A stretch of 36,130 bases of DNA from Microcaldota archaeon (GCA_018304295.1 JAGVWK010000015.1:1-36130), one strand, 5' to 3'. Shown: positions 23,498 through 32,007, counted from the stretch's first letter. Numbers and translations are program-made. The notes: generated by a model not told the origin, from the sequence alone.

Positions 23498-25396
23498 GTG
23501 AACATAGAAGAAATAGAGAGAAGGATAAAGGAAGTGTTGCCGCCCAATTGCACCCTTAGCAAAGTTGAGGCAGAAGGCTTGGACGTCGTGCTTTACCTAA
23601 AGGACATAAACGCGTTTTACTCAAACGACCAGCTCATAAAAAGGATAGCAGGAAGCCTTCGCAAGCGGGTGCTCATAAGAAGCGACCCCTCAATGCTCAT
23701 GCCTGCGGAAACTGCGCTGTCTGTGATAAAGGAAACCGTCCCCCTTGAGGCGTCCATAAACGAGGTGCGCTTTAATCCTGAATTCTGCGAGGTGAACATA
23801 GAGGCGCTCAAGCCCGGCCTTGTGATAGGGAAAGGCGGAAGCACGCTCAAGCAGATAATAACAAAGACAAACTGGGCGCCAATAGTGCTTAGGACGCCCA
23901 CAATGGCATCAAGCACAATAAAAGGCATACGCTCCTCCTTGCTTAAGGAGGCTGGTGCGCGAAAGAAGTTCCTTCTTGGGCTTGGCAAAAGGATATGCAA
24001 CGGGGGGAACGCAAAAAGCGACTGGGTGAAGGTAACTGCGCTGGGAGGCTTTCAGGAAGTGGGCAGGAGCTGCACGCTGCTGCAAACCCCAAACAGCAAG
24101 GTGCTTGTGGATTGCGGCATAAACCCTGAAACTTTTGAGGGCACAAAGGCGTATCCATACCTTAATGCGATGGGAATAGAGGTCTCAGAGCTTGATGCTG
24201 TGATAGTTACGCATGCGCACCTTGACCATTCGGGCTTTGTGCCATACCTTTTTGCATACGGGTTTGACGGGCCGGTTTATTGCACCCCGCCCACGCGGGA
24301 TTTGATGGTGCTTTTGCAGATGGATTATATCGGGATAGTGAGCAAAAACTCAAACGTTGCGCCGCCGTACGGGATAAAGGACATACAAAAGCAGCTTGCG
24401 CACACCATTACGTTTGATTATGGGGAGGTAATGGACATCACCCCCGAGCTTAAGCTCACGTTTTACAATGCAGGGCACATACTTGGGAGCGCAATGGTGC
24501 ATTTGCACATCGGAGAGGGGCTGCACAACCTTGTGTTTTCAGGGGACATAAAATACGGCTTTACAAGGCTCTTTGACCAGGCGAACACCGTATTCCCGCG
24601 CATGGAAACGCTTTTCATAGAGAGCACCTACGGAGGAAAATCCGACATAACGCCCAACAGGTATGACACTGAAAAAAGGCTCACGCAGTTTGTCATGGAC
24701 ACAATAAACCGCAAGGGAAAAGTCCTCATACCCGTATTTTCAGTCGGCCGCTCGCAGGAAATGATGCTTGTGCTTGAGGAGTTTGCGCAAAAGAACCAAA
24801 ACTTCAACGTGCCGGTCTATCTTGACGGCATGATACTTGAGGCGTCTGCGATACATACCGCATATCCTGAATATTTGCGCCACAACATACAAAGGAGGAT
24901 ATTGTCAAACGACAGCCCCTTTGAGTCGCGCATCTTTGAGCCCATACGCCAGCAAAAGCGCGAGGACATAGCAAACGGAGAGCCCTGCGTGATACTTGCG
25001 CCTTCGGGAATGCTTGCGGGTGGGCCTTCAGTTGAGTATTTGCGATTGCTTGCAGACAATCCGCTTAATTCCATGCTCTTTGTGGGGTACCAGAGCGCGC
25101 TTTCCCTTGGAAGAAAAATTCAAAGGGGCGCAAAGGAAGTGCCCCTTGTAGGGGAGGACGGCCGCTCGCAGCTTCTTAACATAAAGATGAGCATTGAGAC
25201 AGTGGAAGGGTTTTCAGGCCACTCTGATAGGCACCAGCTCATGACGTTCATAAAGAGCCTCAAGCCAACGCCGCACCGCATATTCACTGGGCACGGGGAC
25301 GAGAGCAAGTGCGATGACTTTGCAAGGAGCATGGAAAGGATTTTGCACGTGGACGCGCGCTCGCCGATGAATTTGGATGCGATAAGGCTCAGGTAA
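23498..25396 (+). CDS. fttA: KH-domain beta-CASP ribonuclease aCPSF1 / transcription termination factor FttA
   Basis: A 632-residue protein with the aCPSF1 layout: N-terminal KH-type RNA-binding domains (GKGG loop at 111-114), a metallo-beta-lactamase domain with HAHLDH at 239-244, and a beta-CASP domain inserted before the final metal ligands (SGHSDR, TGHGDESK near the end). The family cleaves RNA 3' of U-rich sequences and ends transcription genome-wide in archaea; it is universal in archaea and related to eukaryotic CPSF73. The start is GTG 23498, preceded by GCGAGGCG and a TATA-like CATTTATTTTT at about 23460-23470. Length is normal and all metal ligands I can check are present. Confidence 0.96.
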   Translation: MNIEEIERRIKEVLPPNCTLSKVEAEGLDVVLYLKDINAFYSNDQLIKRIAGSLRKRVLIRSDPSMLMPAETALSVIKETVPLEASINEVRFNPEFCEVNIEALKPGLVIGKGGSTLKQIITKTNWAPIVLRTPTMASSTIKGIRSSLLKEAGARKKFLLGLGKRICNGGNAKSDWVKVTALGGFQEVGRSCTLLQTPNSKVLVDCGINPETFEGTKAYPYLNAMGIEVSELDAVIVTHAHLDHSGFVPYLFAYGFDGPVYCTPPTRDLMVLLQMDYIGIVSKNSNVAPPYGIKDIQKQLAHTITFDYGEVMDITPELKLTFYNAGHILGSAMVHLHIGEGLHNLVFSGDIKYGFTRLFDQANTVFPRMETLFIESTYGGKSDITPNRYDTEKRLTQFVMDTINRKGKVLIPVFSVGRSQEMMLVLEEFAQKNQNFNVPVYLDGMILEASAIHTAYPEYLRHNIQRRILSNDSPFESRIFEPIRQQKREDIANGEPCVILAPSGMLAGGPSVEYLRLLADNPLNSMLFVGYQSALSLGRKIQRGAKEVPLVGEDGRSQLLNIKMSIETVEGFSGHSDRHQLMTFIKSLKPTPHRIFTGHGDESKCDDFARSMERILHVDARSPMNLDAIRLR

Positions 25397-25424
25397 GGCA
25401 GGATGCAAGGCTAGAAAATTCTTG

Positions 25425-26712
25425 CTAGGAAACGGGCCCGTCTTTTTTGCCGAATATGTTGCGCACGTATTGCGAGATGCACCTTATTGCATACACTATT
25501 GAGCCGCGGAATATGAATATTGCGGCAAGAAGCACGGTGAGAAAGAGCACCTGCAGTACTATGAGAAGCCTGCTTGCGTCCTCTTCCACGGGCGCATCAA
25601 TGGTTGCGCCGATTTCAAGCTCCGTCGTATTTATGATGTTCACTACTGCTATTCCTTTTACAAAAACCTCCGCTGTTGCGGTTTCAAACTGGTTGGATGC
25701 GGTGATTGTAACGTTTGCGTCGTTAGGGGAGCATATTGCGACCACGTATTGGCCTATCCCTACCGTTTCAAAGTTCTTTGGGACCGCCTCGCCATCGTAA
25801 GACGCGTACACGCTGTTTTGCGCGCTCTCGCGCTCGTCTGAAACCTTTACGAAAATCTGGCTGCAGCCAGTATCGGTATTTTGCATGCGTATGTTTGAAA
25901 TCTTCAAAAGCGCATGCAGTTCCACCACCAATGGCTCGGAGGGGATGGGGCTTATTTGCTGGGAATAGGAGTAGTTGTTATAAGTGAAGGATATGTTAAG
26001 CGCGTTGTAAGGTATATTGAGAAGCCGTATCCTGCCGCTTGAGTCGGTTTTCACTATGCGCGCAGGATTAGGAGGGGAGATGCTTATCGCAAGGCCGGAA
26101 ATTGGCTGGCGGCGGTAGTCAAGTATTTGAAAATCAAGCGTGCGGCTCACAGCAGGCTGCAGCGAGGAAAAATCAGAGGAGAGTGCCACTGGTATTTCAA
26201 ATGCGCCCCCAACGAGGCTTGGATGGCATTCTGAAAAGTGCGCTTCCGCCTGCGTCCGTAAGGCGCGTTGCAAAAATCGGGCTTGAAAGCGTTACGGTTG
26301 CGCCATGCACGGGCTTGTTTTTCACGTCAACGACTTTTACAATGTAAGATGCAAGTGGCAGCGGATACGTGAAAACAACCGAATTTGAAGCTTCCCTGCC
26401 GGAAACAGCGGACATGGGCTTGGTTTCCCCTTCCCAGAAGAACGTATTGACGGAAACAGTGTAGTTTGTTATTTCGTCTGACTGCATCTGGTTGGTGAGT
26501 TTTATGCTAAAAGCGCCTTTTTCATCCGTAAAGCCGCTTGCATAGCCGTCAAGTTCGCCTTTTGCAAGCTTTTGGTATTGCACCTGCACCTGCGCGTCAG
26601 GTATTGGAAGCCCTGCCGCGTCCTTTACGCTGACAGCAAGGTTTTGCACCCAGAATGCGCCCACGATGCTTCCAAGCAGCAGGAGGGCAAGCAGCAATGA
26701 GGAGTATTTCAT
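25425..26712 (-). pseudogene. Secreted Ig-like/carboxypeptidase-regulatory-type surface protein, single frameshift
   Basis: Two overlapping minus-strand frames make one protein of about 428 residues. It starts at ATG 26712 with a signal peptide (MKYSSLLLALLLLGSIVGAF). Three beta-sandwich units of the carboxypeptidase-regulatory/Ig-like kind follow: LAVSVKDAAGLPIPDAQVQVQY, YIVKVVDVKNKPVHGATVTL and LDFQILDYRRQPISGLAISI. A TM helix (LLIVLQVLFLTVLLAAIFIF) and a short basic tail close it, giving an outside-facing anchored protein. Near 26205-26240 frame 1 ends KPRWGRI-stop while the next frame continues SLVGGAFEIPVAL; a one-base change near a run of five C (26206-26210) would restore the frame. 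This may be a sequencing error rather than decay. A TATA box at 26733-26746 gives a leaderless start. Confidence 0.8.
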
Positions 26713-26734
26713 GGTTATGTATTCCAACAGCAAA

Positions 26735-27325
26735 CTATTTAAATAAAATTTTGTGCAGGCTCGGGAAATGCGAAAAAATGTTGTCCGCAGCCATGTTGAG
26801 CATGGGAATGATGTAAAACGGGAGCGCAAAGCCCGCAATTGAGCCTGTTATTAGGCGCAGCATATTTGTGCTCTCATACAAGCCAACAAGCTGTGCGGTG
26901 CCGTCTATTGCCATGGGCACAAGCGCAATTGCAAGAAGCCATTTGTTGGGCATTTGCGTGCTTTGCACTTTGCGCACAAATGGGAGAATTGCGCCCCCAA
27001 GCAGCATTGCAAGATATATTGCAACGTCGCGTGCGCACACTGGGAGCTTGTATGCGTATGAGCCGTCCTCAAGCAGCACAACATTTTCATGCGAGTAGGA
27101 GAGGGTGCCGTCTTGGGGCATGCAGTCCACTATTGAGTATGAGGGCGTGAGGCATAAGGAGCGGGAAGTGAGCTGGTGGCAAAACGGGCGCAGACCCTCA
27201 TAAAAAGCGCCCGCAAAGGGGTTTTGGTGCATTTGCAGCACTGGTGTTACGAATATAAGGGCGTTTAGGAGCAGCATGCACAGCATGTAAGCAACATAGG
27301 CGTAAAGCGTGCCCTTGGATTTCAT
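26735..27325 (-). CDS. DUF2085-family membrane protein
   Basis: A 196-residue membrane protein with about four to five hydrophobic segments and the family's landmarks: FCHQLTSRSLCL, LPVCARDVAIYLAMLLG, PMAIDGTAQLVGLYESTNMLRLITG. DUF2085 proteins are widespread in archaea and bacteria and uncharacterised; the paired Cys/His motifs suggest metal or redox function, but this is not established. A minus-strand TATA box (ATTTTAAAAAC, about 27346-27356) lies about 26 bp from the ATG, as for a leaderless mRNA. Its 3' end carries the promoter of the surface-protein gene downstream. Confidence 0.88.
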   Translation of the reverse strand: MKSKGTLYAYVAYMLCMLLLNALIFVTPVLQMHQNPFAGAFYEGLRPFCHQLTSRSLCLTPSYSIVDCMPQDGTLSYSHENVVLLEDGSYAYKLPVCARDVAIYLAMLLGGAILPFVRKVQSTQMPNKWLLAIALVPMAIDGTAQLVGLYESTNMLRLITGSIAGFALPFYIIPMLNMAADNIFSHFPSLHKILFK

Positions 27326-27415
27326 AGTTAGGATTTGCTCTCAACGTTTTTAAAATAGTGCAGCGCAAATATCCTTGCGTATTCTGATGCGCGCACCCAA
27401 TACGTGCATCCTAAT

Positions 27416-27615
27416 GGGCCCGTAGCTCAGCTTGGATAGAGCGGCACCCTCCTACCCATAGGGGAACAATAGTTTCCCGAAAGTCCCATGCCCAATTCGC
27501 CTTGCAGCGAATGGGCTGTAAAGAGCTAACGCTCTTTGCTGATGGGTTTGCCCCGAAAGAAAGGCAAATGTGGGGAGCAAGGTGAAGGCCGAGAGTTCAA
27601 ATCCCTCCGGGCCCG
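27416..27615 (+). tRNA. tRNA-Arg (anticodon CCU) with a 125-nt intron at 37/38
   Basis: Exon 1 is 27416-27454, exon 2 27580-27615, giving 75 nt. The acceptor stem GGGCCCG/CGGGCCC is perfect, the D stem is GCTC/GAGC, the anticodon loop reads CTCCTAA and the T loop TTCAAAT. Two pairs are imperfect: position 27-43 (G-A) and 52-62 (A-C). The splice sites fit a textbook bulge-helix-bulge: CACC-CTCC-TAC-CCAT pairs with GTGG-GGAG-CAA-GGTG, cut after TA and CA. CCA is not encoded. T-rich sequence follows directly (27616-27632), a likely terminator. A TATA-like TTTTTAAAATAG at about 27345 is the nearest promoter candidate, shared with the DUF2085 gene. Confidence 0.9.
27455..27579 (+). other. tRNA-Arg intron, 125 nt, highly structured
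   Basis: Besides the bulge-helix-bulge ends the intron can form three good hairpins: GCCC-ATTCGC/GCGAAT-GGGC (about 27489-27516), AAGAGC-TAAC-GCTCTT (27520-27535) and TTTGCC/GGCAAA (about 27547-27568). It is long for an archaeal tRNA intron. A guide-RNA content is possible but no clear C/D boxes were found. Confidence 0.8.
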
Positions 27616-27632
27616 TTTTATTTTTTCTTTTT
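27616..27632 (+). terminator. T-rich terminator after tRNA-Arg
   Basis: A T-rich run (TTTTATTTTTTC then TTTTT) directly follows the tRNA 3' end. The same TTTTATTTTTT string follows the tRNA-Lys gene on the other strand (31889-31903), which supports a shared termination signal. Confidence 0.6.
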
Positions 27633-27644
27633 GAAGCCTGAATT

Positions 27645-27770
27645 TGCACAGCCGGCTTTTGCATTGCCGATATTTGCGCATTTGATTTTTGCACCTGCGG
27701 CTTTTATGCAGACGGCTTTTGCACCGGCACGGTTTGCGCATTTGATTTTTGCACCTGCGGCTTTTGCACG
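27645..27770. repeat. Degenerate 15-bp tandem repeat with a 33-bp perfect direct repeat
   Basis: Units like GGCTTTTGCACCTGC and GATTTTTGCACCTGC recur with 15-bp spacing; bases 27673-27705 and 27733-27765 are identical. All frames stay open across it: the plus frame reads as FAxxx pentapeptides, the minus strand (27618-27803) as AKxxG/ANxxG pentapeptides. It may be a remnant of a pentapeptide-repeat gene or simply a minisatellite. No promoter fits a gene here. Confidence 0.75.
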
Positions 27771-27831
27771 AATGCTCTCCGTGCATGCGGTTTTGCACAG
27801 CATTTATAAGTTGTGGCTGCGCGTTGCATGC

Positions 27832-28608
27832 ATGGCTGACGTGGAAAAACTATCAGGGCTTTTTGTAAATGCGGTGAGGCAGTCGTGCAATGCGCAGACG
27901 GCAATACTTTTTTCAGGCGGGCTTGACAGTTCCCTTATTGCAACTGTTGCAAAGCGGTTTTGCGAGCCCCTGCTTGTAACCGCGGGCATTGAAAACAGCT
28001 CGGATTTGGAGGCTGCATGCGCGGTTGCGGCGCAGCTTGGGTTGCCGCATGAAAAAGTCGTGCTGGGCGAGGCTGAGATAATAAAGGTGTACAACAAGTG
28101 GCATAGGCTTGCGCGAGGGGGGCAGCTGAATAAAATTGAGCTCATGGTGCCGGTTTTTGCGTGCTGCCGCGCAGCCGCAAAGGCTGGGAAATGGAACGTT
28201 CTTCTTGGAAGCGGCGCTGAGGAGCTTTTTGTCGGATATGAGAGGTATTTTGATTATTTGAAGGAAAAAAAGGATTTGAAAGAGATATTGGAAAAAGAGT
28301 TCGCAGCCCTTCCCGCAGGTGACTGTGCTGCAACTGACATGGTTGCAAAAAGCTTTGGAATGGCTGCAAAATATCCGTTCCTGAATGCTGCATTTTCGCA
28401 GGAAGTCCTTTCATTGCCCATTAAGGAGAGGGTGGGCACACGGGAAAACAAAAAGCCGCTTTTGCGCAAAATGGCGCAAAATCTTGGGGTGCCTGCGCTG
28501 GCGGTTGAGAGGCGCAAAATTGCAATGCAATACGGAAGCGGCGTGCACAAAATACTCCTTAAGGCAAAAAAAGCAGGGCTTTTGGAACCTGAAGCCTCGC
28601 AGGACTGA
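27832..28608 (+). CDS. Asparagine-synthase-like ATP-pyrophosphatase domain protein
   Basis: A 258-residue stand-alone version of the C-terminal synthetase domain of asparagine synthetase B. It has the PP-loop AILFSGGLDSSLIA, the LLGSGAEELFVGYERYF motif and the late ENKKPLLRKMAQNLG and RRKIAMQYGSG motifs typical of the family. The glutaminase domain is missing, so it would use free ammonia or act on a different substrate by acyl-adenylate formation. The frame is open upstream to 27631 through the repeats, but a TATA box (TTTATAA, 27803-27809) lies about 26 bp before ATG 27832, so the leaderless start is chosen. It could make asparagine or modify another carboxylate; sequence alone does not say. 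Confidence 0.85.
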   Translation: MADVEKLSGLFVNAVRQSCNAQTAILFSGGLDSSLIATVAKRFCEPLLVTAGIENSSDLEAACAVAAQLGLPHEKVVLGEAEIIKVYNKWHRLARGGQLNKIELMVPVFACCRAAAKAGKWNVLLGSGAEELFVGYERYFDYLKEKKDLKEILEKEFAALPAGDCAATDMVAKSFGMAAKYPFLNAAFSQEVLSLPIKERVGTRENKKPLLRKMAQNLGVPALAVERRKIAMQYGSGVHKILLKAKKAGLLEPEASQD

Positions 28609-28662
28609 ACGCCTGTGTTATGGCAAAGGTATATAAATACTAAATTCCATAAATAACAACAT
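28609..28662 (+). promoter_or_regulatory. Promoter of the 838-aa orphan gene
   Basis: A strong TATA box, TATATAAATA (28630-28639), is centred about 29 bp before the ATG at 28663, with no Shine-Dalgarno, so the transcript is probably leaderless. Confidence 0.6.
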
Positions 28663-31179
28663 ATGGCATCAAATTTTAGAAATAGAATAGGAGGGAGCGC
28701 CACCCCAAACACAGCAAGTGAAAGTAGTGCAATGCGGGCACAAGCATTGCTTGAAAGCGGCAGTAAGATTAATGCTGCAAGGAAAGCCCTGCTGGCAAAA
28801 ATACAAGAAAATATGGGCAGGTTTCACAGTTATCTGGCACAGATGAGCGGCAGGAGGCTTCTTGTTGCAAGAGAAGTGGCAATGGTTACTGCTGAAAATC
28901 CCAAAATTTTCAGTGAGGGTGCGCATTCAATAGAGTTTGCCCCGTCTGATGCAAATGCATTTGATTCTGTAACTCCTGCCATGGACAGGAACGATTTTCT
29001 GAGGCTGACTATAATAAAAAGGCAGGATGGAACGTTTGTAATGTATGGGCAGAAAACAATAGAATCCCTAGTGGATAAGATAGCAAGGCAGATAGGCATT
29101 GAAGATGAGAAAGGATGCGACAGCAAACAATGCCCTGTCCATGAAATTAGGGAACAAGCGCAAAGGCTTTTAGAAAGGATTGAAAAAGCAGGCGGCACGG
29201 AAAACGCCAATATAGTGGAGGCTATAAAAAAATGCCAACAATTTGAGAATGATATTCTTGAAATTGCACGGAGAGTAGAGGGGCAAGTGGAAAAAAAGGA
29301 ACTTGAACAAAGGATAAGCAGCATAAATTTCGCAATAGGCGAAGTGCTGGAAAAAGCAGCGGAAATGCGCAGGTTCGATCTTGGAAGGCCAAAGTTTGAT
29401 TTTGAAGCTGAAATACAGAGAACATGGCCGATTTCATCCAAGGAGGCAAACGCAATGGACCTGCGCGTATGGCAAAGGCTTGAAAAGGAAATATCAGAAA
29501 AATTTGTTGAGCCCTACAAAAAGCTTTGGTGTAGTTATAGGCTTGGAAGCCTTGAGTTCCACCATCGCGAATGCCTTTATGCAATGCTGGTCATTATGGG
29601 GAAAAAGGCATTGGGTGAAAACGATTTGAAGATGCTTGGGCGCATGGACAGATGCGTTGACAAAATAAAAGAAATGTCAGACACCGTGGCGGCTATCACT
29701 GCGGAGGCAAACAAGCTTGCTCAGGAAAATGGGGACTTCGGATACATGAAGGTAAAAAAGGATTTTGTGGCTATTTGCAAGCTTGGGGAAGCGCGTTCCT
29801 CTCTTGTGCAGCAAACGGAGTCGTTTGTGAGCGAGTTTGCCCAAGATTCAAAGGAACATGAGATGATACTAAGGTTTGCAGAAGAAATGCTTAGGGTGGA
29901 CGCGCCCATCAAAGCTGCGCAGGAGTGTGCTCTTATTTCAAATCTTGCAGAATTGTTCAAGAACGGCAGGTTGAAATTGAACGAGGGAAACGGGCACGTC
30001 CAAGTTAGGCATTATAATGCGATTAATATGCGCTGCAGCAGCGTCAAGAGATACATGGGCCACCTGAAAGAAATCGGGAACCGTGCGGAAGCGGATAAAA
30101 ATGAGGGAGCAAGCCGGAAAAAAAGCAGGCAAGCAGGCGTGGCTTTCATGCAGAAAAAAAAGGCATTGCGGAATGAGCTTGCCAGAAAAAAAGACGAGGT
30201 CCAAACACGCATAAAATCCCTCGGCGTGATTTCTCCGCTGCGCGGCGCAATATTGGAAGAAATACTGATGGAGCGCAAGTCCCATACATCCTATAAAATT
30301 GGGGAGTGGCTGCAGCCTGATGTTGAGCGGTATTTCACTCCTGAAAGAATTGCAAGGGTGCTGGGAAAAACAATTGGGGGAGATGCCGAAAAACTGGATG
30401 CTGCAAGGCGCGGGCTGAGTGGTGCAAGCGCAAGTCTTTTTGAGCTTTTTAAGGCATCCGGGCTTATGGAAGGCGAAATTGCCAGTGAATTCAGGCGCCT
30501 TGGTGTGCCTGAAGCAAATGCATATGAAATAGGGCTTAAGCAAAAGCCAAGCAAGGGGGCAATAAAAGTTGAATATGGCGAAACGATGGGGGAAAGCACG
30601 CAAATAGTTACAATTGTGATGAGAGAAGGGGGCAGGATATGGAGTACAGAAGTTGACATAAGTGACAATTCAATAAACATGGTATTTGAGCAGAGCGGCA
30701 GCCCGTTTGAGGCTGCAATAGGCAATGGAATAAAAATGGAGCTGGATTATGCTGCAATAGTGAATAAGATAGGGCTTGATACGAGCGATTATGACGCAAT
30801 GCTGGAAAAAATGCGCGACGTGGAAAGCATGGAATTTTTGGCATCTTTTATTGGCGGAAGGACACTCAACGGGGCGATTGGCATACTTGGTAATACAACA
30901 GTAGAAGTAACGCCGCATAGGATAGACAAATACCGTGAAGCCATCAGAATAGGCAAAGTGCCAGGCACCATAGAAAACGTTACATACGGAGATTTAGAAA
31001 GGCGTATTGACAACATTGAAGGCAGTGGTAAAGGGATTGAAATGGGAGTTGCTGCTGTTGATTTTCTGGAAATGCGCGCGCTTTTGAGGGTTTTGAACAG
31101 GATGCACGAGATGCGCCTGTCCCTTACAAATGAACTTTTGAAGAAAATAATTAGCGAAGAAGGCGGCATAAGAAAGTGA
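28663..31179 (+). CDS. Large hypothetical protein, 838 aa, no recognised family
   Basis: A cytosolic-looking, mostly helical protein with a Ser-rich N-terminus (GGSATPNTASESSAMRAQ). Helical, heptad-like segments lie at about residues 25-60, 155-240, 330-350 and 475-530. A more beta-like region follows at about 625-690 (IKVEYGETMGESTQIVTIVMREGGRIWSTEVDISDNSINMVF), then a helical end. Cys/His occur together in GCDSKQCPVHEI but no known motif results. I see no P-loop, nuclease, methyltransferase or membrane signature. It stands alone between the asparagine-synthase-like gene and convergent flpA. A clear TATA box and a full-length open frame support a real gene. It is probably lineage-specific. 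Confidence 0.8.
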   Translation: MASNFRNRIGGSATPNTASESSAMRAQALLESGSKINAARKALLAKIQENMGRFHSYLAQMSGRRLLVAREVAMVTAENPKIFSEGAHSIEFAPSDANAFDSVTPAMDRNDFLRLTIIKRQDGTFVMYGQKTIESLVDKIARQIGIEDEKGCDSKQCPVHEIREQAQRLLERIEKAGGTENANIVEAIKKCQQFENDILEIARRVEGQVEKKELEQRISSINFAIGEVLEKAAEMRRFDLGRPKFDFEAEIQRTWPISSKEANAMDLRVWQRLEKEISEKFVEPYKKLWCSYRLGSLEFHHRECLYAMLVIMGKKALGENDLKMLGRMDRCVDKIKEMSDTVAAITAEANKLAQENGDFGYMKVKKDFVAICKLGEARSSLVQQTESFVSEFAQDSKEHEMILRFAEEMLRVDAPIKAAQECALISNLAELFKNGRLKLNEGNGHVQVRHYNAINMRCSSVKRYMGHLKEIGNRAEADKNEGASRKKSRQAGVAFMQKKKALRNELARKKDEVQTRIKSLGVISPLRGAILEEILMERKSHTSYKIGEWLQPDVERYFTPERIARVLGKTIGGDAEKLDAARRGLSGASASLFELFKASGLMEGEIASEFRRLGVPEANAYEIGLKQKPSKGAIKVEYGETMGESTQIVTIVMREGGRIWSTEVDISDNSINMVFEQSGSPFEAAIGNGIKMELDYAAIVNKIGLDTSDYDAMLEKMRDVESMEFLASFIGGRTLNGAIGILGNTTVEVTPHRIDKYREAIRIGKVPGTIENVTYGDLERRIDNIEGSGKGIEMGVAAVDFLEMRALLRVLNRMHEMRLSLTNELLKKIISEEGGIRK

Positions 31180-31204
31180 TTTGCTGCCGCGCTGTTTTTC
31201 CTTG

Positions 31205-31864
31205 CTATTTTTTCCTTAAATGCAAAAAAAGATGGTCCTCGTCATATGGGTGCAGGTCTATTTTTTGCAGCACCTCAAAGCACGGCTCAAGGTCTGCGAT
31301 TACTTTTTCATACACTATTTTGGGGTCTTTTGTAACGTCAATGCTCTGGGATTTTATGCAAAGCATCGAAAAACCGCCATATTTTAGGCATGCGTTTGCA
31401 TTTGAAAGCAGTATTTTGGACTGGTCCGGCTGCGCAACGTCCTGATATAGCACGTCGCACTCTCCGATGTCTTTTGAGTATTGGGAGGGCGTGCGCGCAT
31501 CGGCAAAAATGGGCACCATGTTGGGGCGCGCCTCGCACACCGCTATCAGGTCCCTCATGGAACGCTGGGCAAATTCCACGCAGTAAAGCTCGCCTTTTGT
31601 GAGTATGTCGGAAATGTGCGAGGCGGTCGTGCCGCTTGCTGCACCAAGGTAGAGCACTTTTGAGGATGGGGCGATTGGAAACTCCTTGAGCCCCTTTTTT
31701 ATTGCGGCAGCAAGCTTGCTGCGGTGCAAATCCCACGTGCGGTATTCGTCCTTCCCTTCGCGCACAATGCGCTCGCCGTAAACGCGCGTGCCCACACAGA
31801 TGCTTTTGGTGGCAAGCCAGCCGTCAAGCTCGTACACGTTTGGGAATTTTTCAATTATTTTCAT
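31205..31864 (-). CDS. flpA: Fibrillarin-like rRNA/tRNA 2'-O-methyltransferase
   Basis: A 219-residue fibrillarin, the methyltransferase of archaeal C/D-box RNPs that 2'-O-methylates rRNA and tRNA with Nop5 and L7Ae. Family landmarks are the beta-rich N-terminus (VYGERIVREGKDEYRTWDLHRSKLAAAI), the SAM motif VLYLGAASGTTASHISDI, VEFAQRSMRDLI, the DVLYQDVAQPDQ motif and LCIKSQSIDVTKDP carrying the catalytic Lys. I start at ATG 31864 with GGTG six bases upstream; the frame extends to 31927 without support. It lies 40 bp downstream of, and on the same strand as, tRNA-Lys. Nop5, often adjacent, is not here. Confidence 0.95.
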   Translation of the reverse strand: MKIIEKFPNVYELDGWLATKSICVGTRVYGERIVREGKDEYRTWDLHRSKLAAAIKKGLKEFPIAPSSKVLYLGAASGTTASHISDILTKGELYCVEFAQRSMRDLIAVCEARPNMVPIFADARTPSQYSKDIGECDVLYQDVAQPDQSKILLSNANACLKYGGFSMLCIKSQSIDVTKDPKIVYEKVIADLEPCFEVLQKIDLHPYDEDHLFLHLRKK

Positions 31865-31888
31865 TTTTGCACCTTGAAAATGCCTGCG

Positions 31889-31903
31889 CTTAAAAAATAA
31901 AAG
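31889..31903 (-). terminator. T-rich terminator after tRNA-Lys
   Basis: Directly after the tRNA 3' end the minus strand reads CTTTTATTTTTTAAG, matching the T-rich run after tRNA-Arg. Confidence 0.5.
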
Positions 31904-31917
31904 CGGGCCCAGAGGGA

Positions 31918-32007
31918 TTTTCAACAAAGGTTGCGCCGCGCCATCTTCGGATGCGAAGAGGGGAGGAACCTTAGGGGGACATTGGGTTTGATTTGCTCCC
32001 CTGTGTT
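31918..32007 (-). other. tRNA-Lys intron 2 (about 90 nt, T loop, near 59/60)
   Basis: Near the borders AACACAGG pairs with CCTTTGTT (one mismatch), outside a TTC/GAA helix, a bulge-helix-bulge-like arrangement. Inside, CTTCG-CATC-CGAAG and AGGGGAG/CTCCCCT can pair. It shares the 10-mer TCGCATCCGA with intron 1. Confidence 0.8.

Noticed and set aside
27452-27803. Minus-strand ORFs across tRNA-Arg and the repeat, encoding basic Cys-rich peptides
   Set aside because: They run antisense through the tRNA or consist only of the 15-bp repeat, and no TATA box or ribosome-binding site is correctly placed; kept as a repeat finding, not a gene.
27631-27831. An N-terminal extension of the asparagine-synthase-like protein (67 residues)
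   Set aside because: It is the translated repeat (FAxxx); the TATA box at 27803-27809 places the transcript start at about the internal ATG.
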